From assembly GCA_029782365.1 (NCBI GenBank), contig JAKOUW010000244.1, forward strand, positions 1-64,000: a stretch of 64,000 nt of DNA, given 5' to 3'. The notes under the pieces were generated by a model. The model was not told the origin of the DNA and searched no databases. It saw only the letters and a list, made by a program, of their open reading frames with translations. A program made the position numbers and the translations under genes. Origin of the DNA: Chloroflexota bacterium (GTDB taxonomy: Bacteria > Chloroflexota > Anaerolineae > Anaerolineales > UBA4823). Positions 17,467 to 26,311 of this stretch are shown here, piece by piece; within the stretch, counting starts at the first letter, position 1; every line of letters starts with the position of its first letter.

Positions 17467-19470
17467 TTACACAAACTCCACGCTGTGGTTACCGGAAGCG
17501 ATTACGCCATGTGCAACCACTTCCAAGGATTCCACCGGGTCACCAACTGGAGCACCATCCGGACGAGCCGAACTCATTTCAACACTGCGAATGAATAGCA
17601 CATTGGCAACGCCCTGCAGACATTGGTAAACATCGGAGATGAACAGGTGCCTGCCAAAGGGCCAACCGTTTCCATCTGGCCCGCCGGTCAATGGATTGAG
17701 ATACCGGTAAAGACGGGAGAGAACCTCTTGTTCGACAGTGCTTTGATCCGAACCGGGAGCAGAGCGCATTTTGACTTTCACCGACACCCATTGATAAGCT
17801 GGGGGACGGATATCCAGGCGAGTAGTCAGCAAACGGCGTTGATCCAAGTAATCGGATAATGCAGCAACATCCTCTGGCTTTAATGTTAACAATTGTGGAT
17901 CAAGCTTTCCCTCTGGTTTCGGCAGGCGAGGAATCACGAGCACGTAGACTTGTCCAGGCACCACACGAGCGGCGTCTCCTGGGCTGGGTTGGAGACATTT
18001 AACCCGTCCAATAGCGGCAGGGATAGATTGGCGCGCAAGAAATTCGAAATCCGATTCAGTCACCGCCCTGTCTCGCGAACGAAGCATAGCCGGAGCGCGC
18101 ATCATCGCCGAAGCAAGGGATTCTGCATCCAGTCCTCCCCAACCAGGTTGACGATTGGAAACTTGAGCGATGAACGGAATTGATGTTTTTAGCGTATTGA
18201 GGATGCGTGCCTGAACATTCCCTTCCTGACCACCGCCAAACCGATACTGCTCAAAGAGCAGGTTGGCACTGCGGTCAGGCACAGCGCCATATAATTTGAT
18301 CGTTCCATCGGGTTGGCGGACAGCCGGACCAAAACGTATTTCTCCGGAATTGCTATCCAGCGTATAGTGTAAATCCATCGCGCTTGAATCGGAAAAATTT
18401 TCGACTTCGACCCAGGTTTTCACCGGTCCACTCTCTACCTGCACGACGAGATTTTCGCCTTTCTTGCGTTCCAAAATTGGGTGAGATTTCAATTGGATGC
18501 GCTGGCCAGGCGAGCCGTCAGAAATTCCTAAAAATTCACGCACCACTTTTTGTGCATGGGTAGCTGGCACAGTGCATCCCCAGGATGCAACCTGTACCTT
18601 CCGCAAGCGCGGCGACAACCGGTAGGCGTGCATGCCTTCTCTTTCGTCGGAGGCATTTATTTCCTTGATACGCACACGCACCCAGAATTGTTCCATGTCA
18701 TTCACCTTGTATTTGCCCATGGCTGGTAAATGGATCCGGATGCGCCCGATGCCATTCATGCCCCGCGTGGTGTCCATATCAACTTCGCAAATTTCCCAAT
18801 GCGTATCCGAATCACCGGTAGATGCCTCCCAAATATAAGGTGGCAGAGTGGGATCGATCCCTGCACCGCCAGCTGGATCAAACTCCATTTCAAAACCGAG
18901 CAAATGATGGCTCAAGTCATTGCTAAACCCGAAATACAACGCATCATCAACTTGAGGAACCGAGGTGAAGACTTCAAACCCTTCAAAGCCTGCATCGAGC
19001 CGCCGGATATTTTGGGCACGATACGTTTTTTTCGAGGGATCACTGGCCGCCACGCGCGACAAGATGTTTGTGAGGTTTGGAGGATTAATGCGAAAATCGA
19101 CATCTGTCGTAAAAATCACTGGCTTTTCAGTTTCCGTTTGAGTAGAGGAAACTTCTGTGCCAGACGGAATTAGGACCGTGTTCGGTTGTGGTGCAGCTAA
19201 CCAGAAAGTGATCGGCGTGTGTGCAGGGACGGGACCTTTTAACGTGATGCCAAGCATCTCGAGAAACCTGATGTAATGCAGATCAGGCACCTGGTTGACG
19301 CGATAAAGCAAGATATCGGTCATCCAGGCGAAAAGTTCGATTAAGGTGACTCCAGGATCGCTGACATTATGATCTGTCCACTCCTTGTTGTAGTGAGGAA
19401 TGCGTTTCTTAGCTTCGTCCACCAGGTCTTGAAAATGGCGATCGTCAAGTTTGGGTGCGGATAAGGGCAT
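17467..19470 (-). CDS. Baseplate J / gp6-like wedge protein (Afp11-like)
   Basis: 667 aa. It starts PKLDDRHFQDLVDEAKKRIP, contains NVSDPGVTLIELFAWMTDIL, later FGGGQEGNVQ and a central GWGGLDAES, the usual features of the putative baseplate-assembly proteins found in eCIS clusters. It forms the wedge ring around the hub at the sheath's cell-proximal end. Placed between gp25 and gpI as in Afp/PVC-type clusters, with 39 nt after gp25 and 3 nt before FHA-gpI. Confidence 0.9.
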   Translation of the reverse strand: MPLSAPKLDDRHFQDLVDEAKKRIPHYNKEWTDHNVSDPGVTLIELFAWMTDILLYRVNQVPDLHYIRFLEMLGITLKGPVPAHTPITFWLAAPQPNTVLIPSGTEVSSTQTETEKPVIFTTDVDFRINPPNLTNILSRVAASDPSKKTYRAQNIRRLDAGFEGFEVFTSVPQVDDALYFGFSNDLSHHLLGFEMEFDPAGGAGIDPTLPPYIWEASTGDSDTHWEICEVDMDTTRGMNGIGRIRIHLPAMGKYKVNDMEQFWVRVRIKEINASDEREGMHAYRLSPRLRKVQVASWGCTVPATHAQKVVREFLGISDGSPGQRIQLKSHPILERKKGENLVVQVESGPVKTWVEVENFSDSSAMDLHYTLDSNSGEIRFGPAVRQPDGTIKLYGAVPDRSANLLFEQYRFGGGQEGNVQARILNTLKTSIPFIAQVSNRQPGWGGLDAESLASAMMRAPAMLRSRDRAVTESDFEFLARQSIPAAIGRVKCLQPSPGDAARVVPGQVYVLVIPRLPKPEGKLDPQLLTLKPEDVAALSDYLDQRRLLTTRLDIRPPAYQWVSVKVKMRSAPGSDQSTVEQEVLSRLYRYLNPLTGGPDGNGWPFGRHLFISDVYQCLQGVANVLFIRSVEMSSARPDGAPVGDPVESLEVVAHGVIASGNHSVEFV

Positions 19471-19509
19471 ACGGCCTCCGGTTCGAGAAAATTCAAACAG
19501 TCTGGACGG

Positions 19510-19914
19510 CTAGCGGCCAGCTTCTTCTGGAATAATGTAAAAAGGATAGACCAGGCTGCGTTTATCATGAGTGACTTTGATCTTGTATTCAATTTCAATG
19601 ATCAGACGACTCGCATCTTGATCGTCAGGATGGACCTCCACTTTCGTAACATGGATGCGAGGCTCCCACATGCCAAGGGCTTCTTCGACATACCGACGGG
19701 CCTGGGCTGCTGTCTGGCTGTTGTTGGGTGCAAACACCAGTTCATGCAGGCGGCATCCAAATGTCGGCCGCATCACACGCTGCCCGGGCGACGTTCCGAG
19801 AATGATCTGAATTGACTGGTCCAATTCATCACGCTCATTGGTCAAGGAGAGTCCGCCCTGCGGGTCGATCCGAGGAGGAAAAGACCAGCCTTTTCCGATA
19901 ATATCATCCGGCAT
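19510..19914 (-). CDS. gp25-like baseplate protein (Afp9-like)
   Basis: 134 aa from ATG 19914. The GPW/gp25 fold is recognised by IIGKGWSFPPRIDPQGG, SLTNERDELDQSIQIIL and TSPGQRVMRPTFGCRL; gp25 links sheath and baseplate. The start is set by GGAGG immediately upstream (spacing 5); a longer TTG-started version would put the Shine-Dalgarno inside the coding region. The stop of the PAAR gene lies within this ribosome-binding region, so the two genes are coupled. Confidence 0.9.
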   Translation of the reverse strand: MPDDIIGKGWSFPPRIDPQGGLSLTNERDELDQSIQIILGTSPGQRVMRPTFGCRLHELVFAPNNSQTAAQARRYVEEALGMWEPRIHVTKVEVHPDDQDASRLIIEIEYKIKVTHDKRSLVYPFYIIPEEAGR

Positions 19915-19915
19915 T

Positions 19916-20317
19916 TTAACCTCCAATCATGACTGTGCTGACAGCGATTATTTGACCGGCGGTATTGGGCACCGGGTCGGCGCAAGTTTGCACCGTATCG
20001 CCTTGCCTGGCAGCCGGCTTGCCGTTGATAAAGACTGTTGTGGATCCCATCATGATCGTGGCTTGATTTTGTGGAGGGATCTGAAAGGCAGTCCCGGGCG
20101 GCGTAGGGATATGCGGGGGTTGGTTTTGGGCAGTCGACCCTTGAGTAGCTGCAGCCATGCCATTGATCTTAACATCCTGGCTCAGACTTCCATTTAATGT
20201 GCCAGAAAAAGGATGGGGTAAAGGCGTCGGAACCGGGCCACCTGGCGATGGCACCATTACGATATGGATATCAACTGCAGTAATCATATCGCCCTGCTTG
20301 GCTGCTGGCTTTCCCAT
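19916..20317 (-). CDS. PAAR-domain spike tip (Afp10-like)
   Basis: 133 aa, with two PAAR-type turns: GKPAAKQGDMITAVD at the N-terminus and INGKPAARQGDTVQ at the C-terminus, separated by a Pro-rich stretch. PAAR proteins cap the spike and sharpen its tip. There is no toxin extension, so cargo is not fused to the tip. Placed directly after the spike gene. Confidence 0.9.
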   Translation of the reverse strand: MGKPAAKQGDMITAVDIHIVMVPSPGGPVPTPLPHPFSGTLNGSLSQDVKINGMAAATQGSTAQNQPPHIPTPPGTAFQIPPQNQATIMMGSTTVFINGKPAARQGDTVQTCADPVPNTAGQIIAVSTVMIGG

Positions 20318-20325
20318 TTTTTCTC

Positions 20326-22011
20326 CTAGTTCAAATTGACCGTGGCGCCTTTGATATTCACCTGACCGCTGGCTTTGATATCGATATTGCCGGAAGCTTC
20401 TAATTTCAAATTGGAACCCGCTTTGACAGACACATCCGATCCGGATTCGAGCTGCATTTTATTGCCTTCGATCGTCATCGTCACGCTCTCGGTTTTGATA
20501 ATTATTTTCTTTTCCTGATCATCGAGCGTGATGGATTGTCCTCCAGCGGTGACAATTTCGACTTTCTTTTTGTTATTGTCATACATTGCTATCCAGTGCC
20601 CACTTGCCGAATGCCAGGTGCGTACTTGTGAAAATTCTCCACTGCCTGCTCCATCCACTTCGGGGGGCAGGTTTTCTTGCCCACCATAAACCCCACCAAT
20701 AACGATCGGAAAATCAATCGAGCCATTTATAAAACCTGCGAGAACTTCATCGCCGACGGATGGGATAATGCACAACCCGGTTTTATCAGCCGCGCCGATA
20801 GCCAATACCCTGGCCCATGTGCTTTCATGGTCCTCGGTTAAGGTTGGAAATTTCAATTTAACTCGGCCCATTTTCATCGGATCATCGGTATTGGTCACGA
20901 TTGCTGGGATAAATCCAAATATTCGATCGACACGGTCTTTGTTTACAAGGTTTTCACTAATTAGACCAGCATGCATTCCACTCACATTGAAAGTGGTTCT
21001 AAAGCCGGATGGAGAATAATGATGGACCGCGCTGGTCACCATATATGAGCCGTTAAACCGATCCGCCAGTCCAGCAATTTCAACTTTTTGGCCAGCAGTG
21101 ATGTCTGGACGACGTAAAGCCAATCCCTCGGCTTCGACAAACCGGCCGCTTACTTCGTTCATGCGTGCAGACGCCAGGTTGTTTGCATCTTCCTGACTGA
21201 CAACATGTTGATTCACAATGACGAGTTTGCCATCCCCGAAACCACTTTTCGCTAATTGAGAGCCATCTTGTTGTTTGATGAATTGTGGAGATAAGTTTCC
21301 ACTTTGTGATCGACCGATGATGGCTTGCTTTTTCTCTACATCCCAGCCTTTAACGACAACTTCATCCACCTGTGCGCCTAAGGTCATGCGAGGTTTGAAG
21401 GAAAGGAGGTCTGAGCCCCAGGTGACTTTTACAGAAGCACTGCTGGTTGCAGGAGGTTTGCGAAAATACAATTTGTTGTTCATCACAAAACATTCGAATC
21501 CAATTCGGTTGGCGCGCTCCGTCAAGAATTCAAGGTCGCTTTTATTGTGCTGGAAAATATGCTTATACACCGTTTGGGTGGTTTCGATTTCGCTTTCGAT
21601 CCCGGCATTCTGGGCTATGCGTGATGCAACATCACTATCCTTTACATTTATATAAGCAACACTGTGAAGATTCCGGCGCAAGCGATGACTCTTATCGTAA
21701 CCACGCACAACCAATTCTGACACCATTCCTTCTCGGTAATCTGGTTCCAACCCGACAATTTCCCCTTTGATCAAAGGAACTGATGAGTTATCCGATTTTT
21801 GAGCAGAAATTTCAACTTCGTCCGCCAGGTCAAATGAATTATTATTCAACAGTTCTAATCCGGTATCTTGAAAACGGATGATAAACATCGCTGGCAGATG
21901 TACATTTTGATCTACTGTCACAGACAAAACTTTGGACATTATGTTCGCCTGTAAATCTTGACCTTTCACTTTAATCTTGATCTGGCTGGCGAGTTGTGTA
22001 TTATCTGGCAT
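20326..22011 (-). CDS. Spike/hub protein, VgrG-like (Afp8-like)
   Basis: 561 aa. The N-terminal half resembles phage late-control protein D/gp27 (TQTVYKHIFQHNKSDLEFL, FECFVMNNKLYFRKP). A middle gpV/OB-fold region follows (IPAIVTNTDDPMKMGRVKLK, GDEVLAGFINGSIDFPIVIG). The C-terminus is a set of beta-helix repeats (TMTIEGNKMQLESGSDVSVK onward, KLEASGNIDIKASGQVNIK) that form the needle. Cytoplasmically assembled and part of the ejected tube tip. Confidence 0.92.
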   Translation of the reverse strand: MPDNTQLASQIKIKVKGQDLQANIMSKVLSVTVDQNVHLPAMFIIRFQDTGLELLNNNSFDLADEVEISAQKSDNSSVPLIKGEIVGLEPDYREGMVSELVVRGYDKSHRLRRNLHSVAYINVKDSDVASRIAQNAGIESEIETTQTVYKHIFQHNKSDLEFLTERANRIGFECFVMNNKLYFRKPPATSSASVKVTWGSDLLSFKPRMTLGAQVDEVVVKGWDVEKKQAIIGRSQSGNLSPQFIKQQDGSQLAKSGFGDGKLVIVNQHVVSQEDANNLASARMNEVSGRFVEAEGLALRRPDITAGQKVEIAGLADRFNGSYMVTSAVHHYSPSGFRTTFNVSGMHAGLISENLVNKDRVDRIFGFIPAIVTNTDDPMKMGRVKLKFPTLTEDHESTWARVLAIGAADKTGLCIIPSVGDEVLAGFINGSIDFPIVIGGVYGGQENLPPEVDGAGSGEFSQVRTWHSASGHWIAMYDNNKKKVEIVTAGGQSITLDDQEKKIIIKTESVTMTIEGNKMQLESGSDVSVKAGSNLKLEASGNIDIKASGQVNIKGATVNLN

Positions 22012-22041
22012 AGAAGGCCTCTAATGGGTAGGAACCGTACT

Positions 22042-22719
22042 TCATTCGATTGGTATAGTCAGCTTGGTGCCCGGTGTGAGCGCCAGCGGATTGCGTATCT
22101 GATTGTATTCAGCGATTGTGCGCCAGCGTGTTGCATCCCCGTAAACAGCGTAGGCGATACTATCGAGGCGGTCACCAGCCGTCACGTTCCAAACACGTTT
22201 GATGGGTCCACCGCCTGAAGTGGGGTTTTGGTTAGGATAATCCTCTACATCCACATGCTGCGTAAAAGTGATCTCAATTTTTGCGCGGACCGGGGTACCA
22301 TCATTCATGAACAAGGTGAATTTCTGAGTCATATTGGTGATCACTGCCACGAAACGGAAAACACCCCATTCAAACGCCACTTCCGGGGGGGGCGTTTTCT
22401 TCGCCTTGTTGCCTTCCTCACGAGTTTTCGATTCCATCAATTTCCACAGCTTATTCGTGGTCAGGGCGACATTTTCCTGGTCTTCATACGTGTCAAAAGT
22501 AAGATTCAACTTCAAAGTCTGCGGTCCGGCTTTCTTGAACTCGAAATGAGGCACATCACCACTATTCTTCGCTTTGTCTTCATAGGTGTTCGATTTTGAC
22601 ACTGTGTATTCAAATGGGTTGAACATACAGTCAACTGATACACCATCGGATTTCTCGTTGCCACTGCTATCAACCTCAAAAATCCTAGCAGCCTGTAAAT
22701 TCCCGCGCGTTTGGGGCAT
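22042..22719 (-). CDS. CIS hub/tube-baseplate protein with LysM (Afp7-like)
   Basis: 225 aa. The N-terminal part (VDCMFNPFEYTVSKSNTYED, QTLKLNLTFDTYED) is the CIS tube/gp53-like domain that joins tube to hub. The C-terminus (about 175-225: VWNVTAGDRLDSIAYAVYGD, NQIRNPLALTPGTKLTIP) is a LysM domain, as in Afp7. Located between the Pro-rich protein and the spike gene, the expected place. Confidence 0.9.
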   Translation of the reverse strand: MPQTRGNLQAARIFEVDSSGNEKSDGVSVDCMFNPFEYTVSKSNTYEDKAKNSGDVPHFEFKKAGPQTLKLNLTFDTYEDQENVALTTNKLWKLMESKTREEGNKAKKTPPPEVAFEWGVFRFVAVITNMTQKFTLFMNDGTPVRAKIEITFTQHVDVEDYPNQNPTSGGGPIKRVWNVTAGDRLDSIAYAVYGDATRWRTIAEYNQIRNPLALTPGTKLTIPIE

Positions 22720-22734
22720 GCTTTACCTCATTTC

Positions 22735-24672
22735 CTAAAAACGGTGGCGCAGACGTTCCCATTCAACCGACAGCCGGCGCTTGACTTCGGCATATACTTT
22801 ATGGGTTAATTCTTCCATGTCAGGTTCACCCGATCTGGCGGGCTGTCCTTCAGATTGCCTCTCAGAACTCGAGTCCAGCCGGGAGGCGGGAGATGATTGA
22901 TCTGCTGCGGCGTCGAGTTCGCGTTGTATCGTATTCGATGGTGCAATCACTGGTGTAATTCTTGGATTCGTTGACGATGATGCAGATGTTGACATGCTAG
23001 CAGTGGTTGGCTCAGGTGTGGAGGATGGCTTGACTTGTGCCTGAACAGGTTCAGGTGGTTTTTGGCCAAGAAGCTTCCACAAATCGGATGGCAGAGGACC
23101 TACCGGAGTTTGGATCATTTCAGTTGGCTTTGAACTGGTTTCTGTCTCAGGTTCTTCCGGGGTACGCTGAATTGTTGGAGATGGCGCCTGGTGGACAGGC
23201 ATTGCTGGTCGAGGTAGGCGTGGTGGCAGCGCTTCAACCGGGGAATCTGTAGGTTGTCCAGGGATTGTTTCTTGCAAGATCTTCTGAATTTCCAGAGCAA
23301 CTGGAGGTGGCTGGACCGGAAGATCTGATCCTTGACGGTTTGATGTGTTTGGAGGAGTGCGACGTTCTACTTTCCAGGCGGTTTCCAAAGGCTGCGGTTG
23401 GAAATTTTCGGGAGCTGGCGTCATCAGATCATCAAAACCAACCTCATCAATTCCGGGTGCAAAGGCCGGCGCGTGGTTGGGCAATTTGGAGGATCGGTTA
23501 TCGATTGATAAAGCCTGGGCTGCTAGCTGGTCAGGTAGAGATGGCGATAGGAAATCATCTGGGCTGCGTTGAATGGGTTGGTTGATGGTAGATGGCCTGG
23601 GAATCACATTCTCGGGCGGCATGGATTGCGAATCAGGCAAGTTCTGAGCAGGTTGAGCAATTATTGCATCCGGTTCAGCCGAAAGAGGCGGGGAGAAATT
23701 CGGCAAGTTTTGTCTGGAGGAAATGGGCGGGCTGCTGACCAGGGATGATTTTTGAAAAGGCGCTTTTTCATCTTCCTGACGAAAGACAGTCACCTGGCTT
23801 GAGACCTGGCTGGCATTATCTTTCGTTTGATCTGGACTAACAGCCGGCGGTTGAGCGGCGATTTGCTGGTCTGGAATTTGAACCGGACGAGCCAATGGAC
23901 TTGGCTGTGTGCGTTCCGTGTCAATGGATCGTTGGATGGGTAGGCCGGGTTGAGGGGAGCTTTGGCCCGTCTCAGAGATTGGAGGGCGAGGTAAAGCCGG
24001 CAGGTTTGGCAAAGATACAGGTTGGCTCGTATTACCTTCAGCAGGCTCCGGCTGCGATTGGGACTGGCCCATTGGCATGTTTTCCGCGGGAGCATTTCCA
24101 TCATGGTCGGATGAACCAGCATTATGCAAGTTATAAATTGCTTGCAATCGATCCAGTTGCCTTTGGGTGAACTTGCTTTCCTCCGGCGAAGGAGCGGGAA
24201 CAGCCGTCCGGCTCTGGGACGCTGACTGGCCTGGCCTGGTTTGTGAGGCTGGTTCAGGGGGAGGGAATGAACTGCGAGGCGTTTCGCTGTGTTTTGGAGG
24301 CAGCGCTGGCTGCTCATTGGCCACGGGTATCGTTGGCATGCGTTGGGGATTTATTGGCAGCTGTGGTGACTTTTCGAACCGAGGAAAGTGTTCAATTTCA
24401 TCCATAATAGGAGGTTCATCCACGGTCCGTTGTACAGCCGGAAATGAGGCCGGCAGGGGTGAGTTCAGGATATATCCATGCGGCAAGCGGCTCCTCGGAG
24501 GCAGTAAACCTGCCCTAGCAGCAACCAAATGGGAGGCTGACGTTGAAAATTCCGGGGAGAGCGGTTGTTCACCTGCAGGGCTCTCATCAACGGAGCGGAA
24601 CAATGTCGAGACTCGATTGTGCCGCTGCAGGCGCCGTAACAATGGATTGCGTGAATTTCGATTCTTGTTCAA
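22735..24672 (-). CDS. Large Pro/Ser/Gln-rich CIS-cluster protein with repeated QR motifs
   Basis: 645 aa, almost wholly low-complexity Pro/Ser/Gln, hence disordered, with a short structured C-terminus ending VYAEVKRRLSVEWERLRHRF (amphipathic helix). Five spaced copies of a short motif, Val/Ile-Gln-Arg-x-x-Asp/Glu, occur at roughly residues 80, 243, 365, 500 and 582 (VQRTVDE, IQRSIDTE, IQRSPDD, IQRTPEE, IQRELD). The start is a TTG with GAGGG 7 nt upstream. It sits between the second tube gene and the LysM hub gene. Possible roles are tape-measure, chaperone or cargo scaffold. I know no named family for it. Confidence 0.7.
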   Translation of the reverse strand: MNKNRNSRNPLLRRLQRHNRVSTLFRSVDESPAGEQPLSPEFSTSASHLVAARAGLLPPRSRLPHGYILNSPLPASFPAVQRTVDEPPIMDEIEHFPRFEKSPQLPINPQRMPTIPVANEQPALPPKHSETPRSSFPPPEPASQTRPGQSASQSRTAVPAPSPEESKFTQRQLDRLQAIYNLHNAGSSDHDGNAPAENMPMGQSQSQPEPAEGNTSQPVSLPNLPALPRPPISETGQSSPQPGLPIQRSIDTERTQPSPLARPVQIPDQQIAAQPPAVSPDQTKDNASQVSSQVTVFRQEDEKAPFQKSSLVSSPPISSRQNLPNFSPPLSAEPDAIIAQPAQNLPDSQSMPPENVIPRPSTINQPIQRSPDDFLSPSLPDQLAAQALSIDNRSSKLPNHAPAFAPGIDEVGFDDLMTPAPENFQPQPLETAWKVERRTPPNTSNRQGSDLPVQPPPVALEIQKILQETIPGQPTDSPVEALPPRLPRPAMPVHQAPSPTIQRTPEEPETETSSKPTEMIQTPVGPLPSDLWKLLGQKPPEPVQAQVKPSSTPEPTTASMSTSASSSTNPRITPVIAPSNTIQRELDAAADQSSPASRLDSSSERQSEGQPARSGEPDMEELTHKVYAEVKRRLSVEWERLRHRF

Positions 24673-24682
24673 TCCAGCACCC

Positions 24683-25126
24683 TCATTGTGCTTCTAAGGT
24701 TATCTCGCCACAAGAGAGTTCCAAACCAAAGATGGCCATTGCATTGCCATCGGTTTTCATCTGTGGCGCAGTCAATTTCAAGGGATAACAATCATTAATC
24801 GACCAGGTAAACACCGGTTCCAGCAAGGCGTTGAGCAATTTAACAGTGACAGGTTTGCGGCTGAAACTTTCCGACATGCAGTCGGTGTACCAGGTGATCA
24901 AATCGCTCTGGCAAATTCCATATTTCAACGAAATCCGCCCAGACTTCCGCATGCCAGGCAGTTGGTGGACGTACACGTTTAAGCCACCTTCTTTAACTTC
25001 TTCAACATCCCATTCAATATTCGGCATGGTGCATTCGGTGAATGCCGCCAGCACCTCGCCGTCGATTTCGACCGTGAAACGGAATGCGGGATTTGGTAAA
25101 CCGCCTGGCAACTCTTCGAGAGGCAT
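24683..25126 (-). CDS. Second tube protein (tube initiator, Afp5-like)
   Basis: 147 aa, gp19/T4-tube-like: AFRFTVEIDGEVLAAFTECT, then VKEGGLNVYVHQLPGMRKSG and LKYGICQSDLITWY. It is a paralogue of the main tube protein, carrying different residues in the surface loop. In tail-like injectors the second tube protein forms the first ring on the hub, which fits its place next to the hub genes. Confidence 0.88.
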   Translation of the reverse strand: MPLEELPGGLPNPAFRFTVEIDGEVLAAFTECTMPNIEWDVEEVKEGGLNVYVHQLPGMRKSGRISLKYGICQSDLITWYTDCMSESFSRKPVTVKLLNALLEPVFTWSINDCYPLKLTAPQMKTDGNAMAIFGLELSCGEITLEAQ

Positions 25127-25142
25127 AGCAACTCTCCTCTAA

Positions 25143-25343
25143 TTAACGAGGGTGATTTGAACCTGCAATAATTGAACCAGCGCGGTCCGATTCAACCTGC
25201 AAGTCTTGTAAAATGAGAGCCATCACCCGATCGACCAGTTTATCGACCAATTCGGGTGTGATATTCACTGGTTGGGACGAACTAGACCCAGGTTGGGTAG
25301 ATACTTGCCTGTCTTGAGCGGATGTTCCAGATTCTGCTGGCAT
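25143..25343 (-). CDS. Small conserved CIS-cluster protein
   Basis: 66 aa from ATG 25343, chosen because GGAGG lies 5 nt upstream; an in-frame ATG at 25355 is the alternative. A Ser/Gln-rich N-terminus is followed by a helix, VDKLVDRVMALILQDLQVES. Short proteins of this kind, ending in a charged amphipathic helix, often sit between the tube genes of eCIS clusters. The role is unknown, perhaps assembly or capping. Confidence 0.65.
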   Translation of the reverse strand: MPAESGTSAQDRQVSTQPGSSSSQPVNITPELVDKLVDRVMALILQDLQVESDRAGSIIAGSNHPR

Positions 25344-25358
25344 TGTGTCCTCCATGGC

Positions 25359-25736
25359 TTAAACAGCCAGGTTCCCTTCCAAAGGAGCTATTTGAAGTTG
25401 AAATTGGGTTCCACAGGATGGACAGACTGCACCTACAACAACGGTTTCAGCACTATTCAGCCGCATATATAAGTCTTCCAAATAGGCCATATCGGAAGCA
25501 AATAATTTTTCAACTGATTGAGGTGTGATTGGCTGCAGCGTTCCCAGGCTTAGAATGACCCGGCTGAGAAGGATGACTGGCAAATACGATTCGTTTGCCA
25601 GGACGCGCGGATCCTGCATGCTCTCAATTTCGTCCAAGGCTGTCGCCAGGCGCATAACACCAGTGGTGTGCAGTTGCCCGCTCCCATCAACCAACCCGCG
25701 AGGCAGTGTAAATTCGAATTCGGTCTGAAAGCTCAT
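25359..25736 (-). CDS. Phage tail assembly-like protein with CxxC end
   Basis: 125 aa. FQTEFEFTLPRGLVDGSGQL, GVMRLATALDEIESMQDPRV and LLSRVILSLGTLQPITPQSV are typical of the small tail-assembly (Mu gp41-like) proteins found after the tube gene. The C-terminus ends with CPSCGTQFQ, a half zinc-ribbon. The start ATG 25736 has GGAG 5 nt upstream; an upstream GTG (25742) is less likely. Probably a chaperone, absent from the mature particle. Confidence 0.7.
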   Translation of the reverse strand: MSFQTEFEFTLPRGLVDGSGQLHTTGVMRLATALDEIESMQDPRVLANESYLPVILLSRVILSLGTLQPITPQSVEKLFASDMAYLEDLYMRLNSAETVVVGAVCPSCGTQFQLQIAPLEGNLAV

Positions 25737-25763
25737 AACCACTCCAGTTCAAGGATTTCCGGT

Positions 25764-25814
25764 GAGCCTGGCTGGCAAGGTCGGCGTTGATTTGAGATCA
25801 TGCCAGCCAGGCTC
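25764..25814 (-). terminator. 14-bp intra-operon hairpin after the sheath-tube pair
   Basis: Perfect inverted repeat GAGCCTGGCTGGCA / TGCCAGCCAGGCTC with a 23-nt loop, placed between the tube stop codon and the tail-assembly gene. No T-run follows on the minus strand. It is probably an mRNA stabiliser or partial attenuator that keeps sheath and tube expression above that of the baseplate genes. Confidence 0.6.
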
Positions 25815-25835
25815 CCGGGATGCGTTCATCCGCAG

Positions 25836-26279
25836 TTATTTAACACGAGTGATGTATTCGTGCGTCAGGGTCATTTCTTCCAATACGATTTCATTGCTGT
25901 CAGATTTCGGTGTAGGTCCGGTCACTTTGCTCGGCCAAGCGCGCTCGAAGTTCCAGCGGGCAACTTCCTTACCATGCTGATCGAACATAACGATAGAACC
26001 ATCGTGACGGGCGCCTTCGACATCGCCATCTTCAACTTGCTTGCGCCAATTCCAGATATCCATCCGGTCGGTGATGCCTTGTTTGAGCGTGATGTTTTCC
26101 CATTTCAGGCGTCCGGGCAGTTTCAGCACAACTTCTTTGCCCTTTTCATTGACCACTTTATGCTCAACGATCTCGTGCTCTGATCCAAGGCCAGAGCATT
26201 CTGTAAAGAAGCCAATCACCTTACCCTGCAGATCGATCGAGAAATGAAACCCAACAAGGGGGTCAGTTCTACCTGCCAT
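25836..26279 (-). CDS. Major tube protein (Afp1/gp19-like)
   Basis: 147 aa. Opens RTDPLVGFHFSIDLQGKVIG with FFTECSGLGSEHEIVEHKVV, then LPGRLKWENITLKQGIT and a C-terminal EEMTLTHEYITRVK. This is the T4 gp19-like fold of the inner tube that is ejected when the sheath contracts. It follows the sheath gene by 32 nt and shares its transcript. Confidence 0.94.
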   Translation of the reverse strand: MAGRTDPLVGFHFSIDLQGKVIGFFTECSGLGSEHEIVEHKVVNEKGKEVVLKLPGRLKWENITLKQGITDRMDIWNWRKQVEDGDVEGARHDGSIVMFDQHGKEVARWNFERAWPSKVTGPTPKSDSNEIVLEEMTLTHEYITRVK

Positions 26280-26311
26280 TGTAAACTCCTTCTAAAGTGT
26301 AATTTATTACT

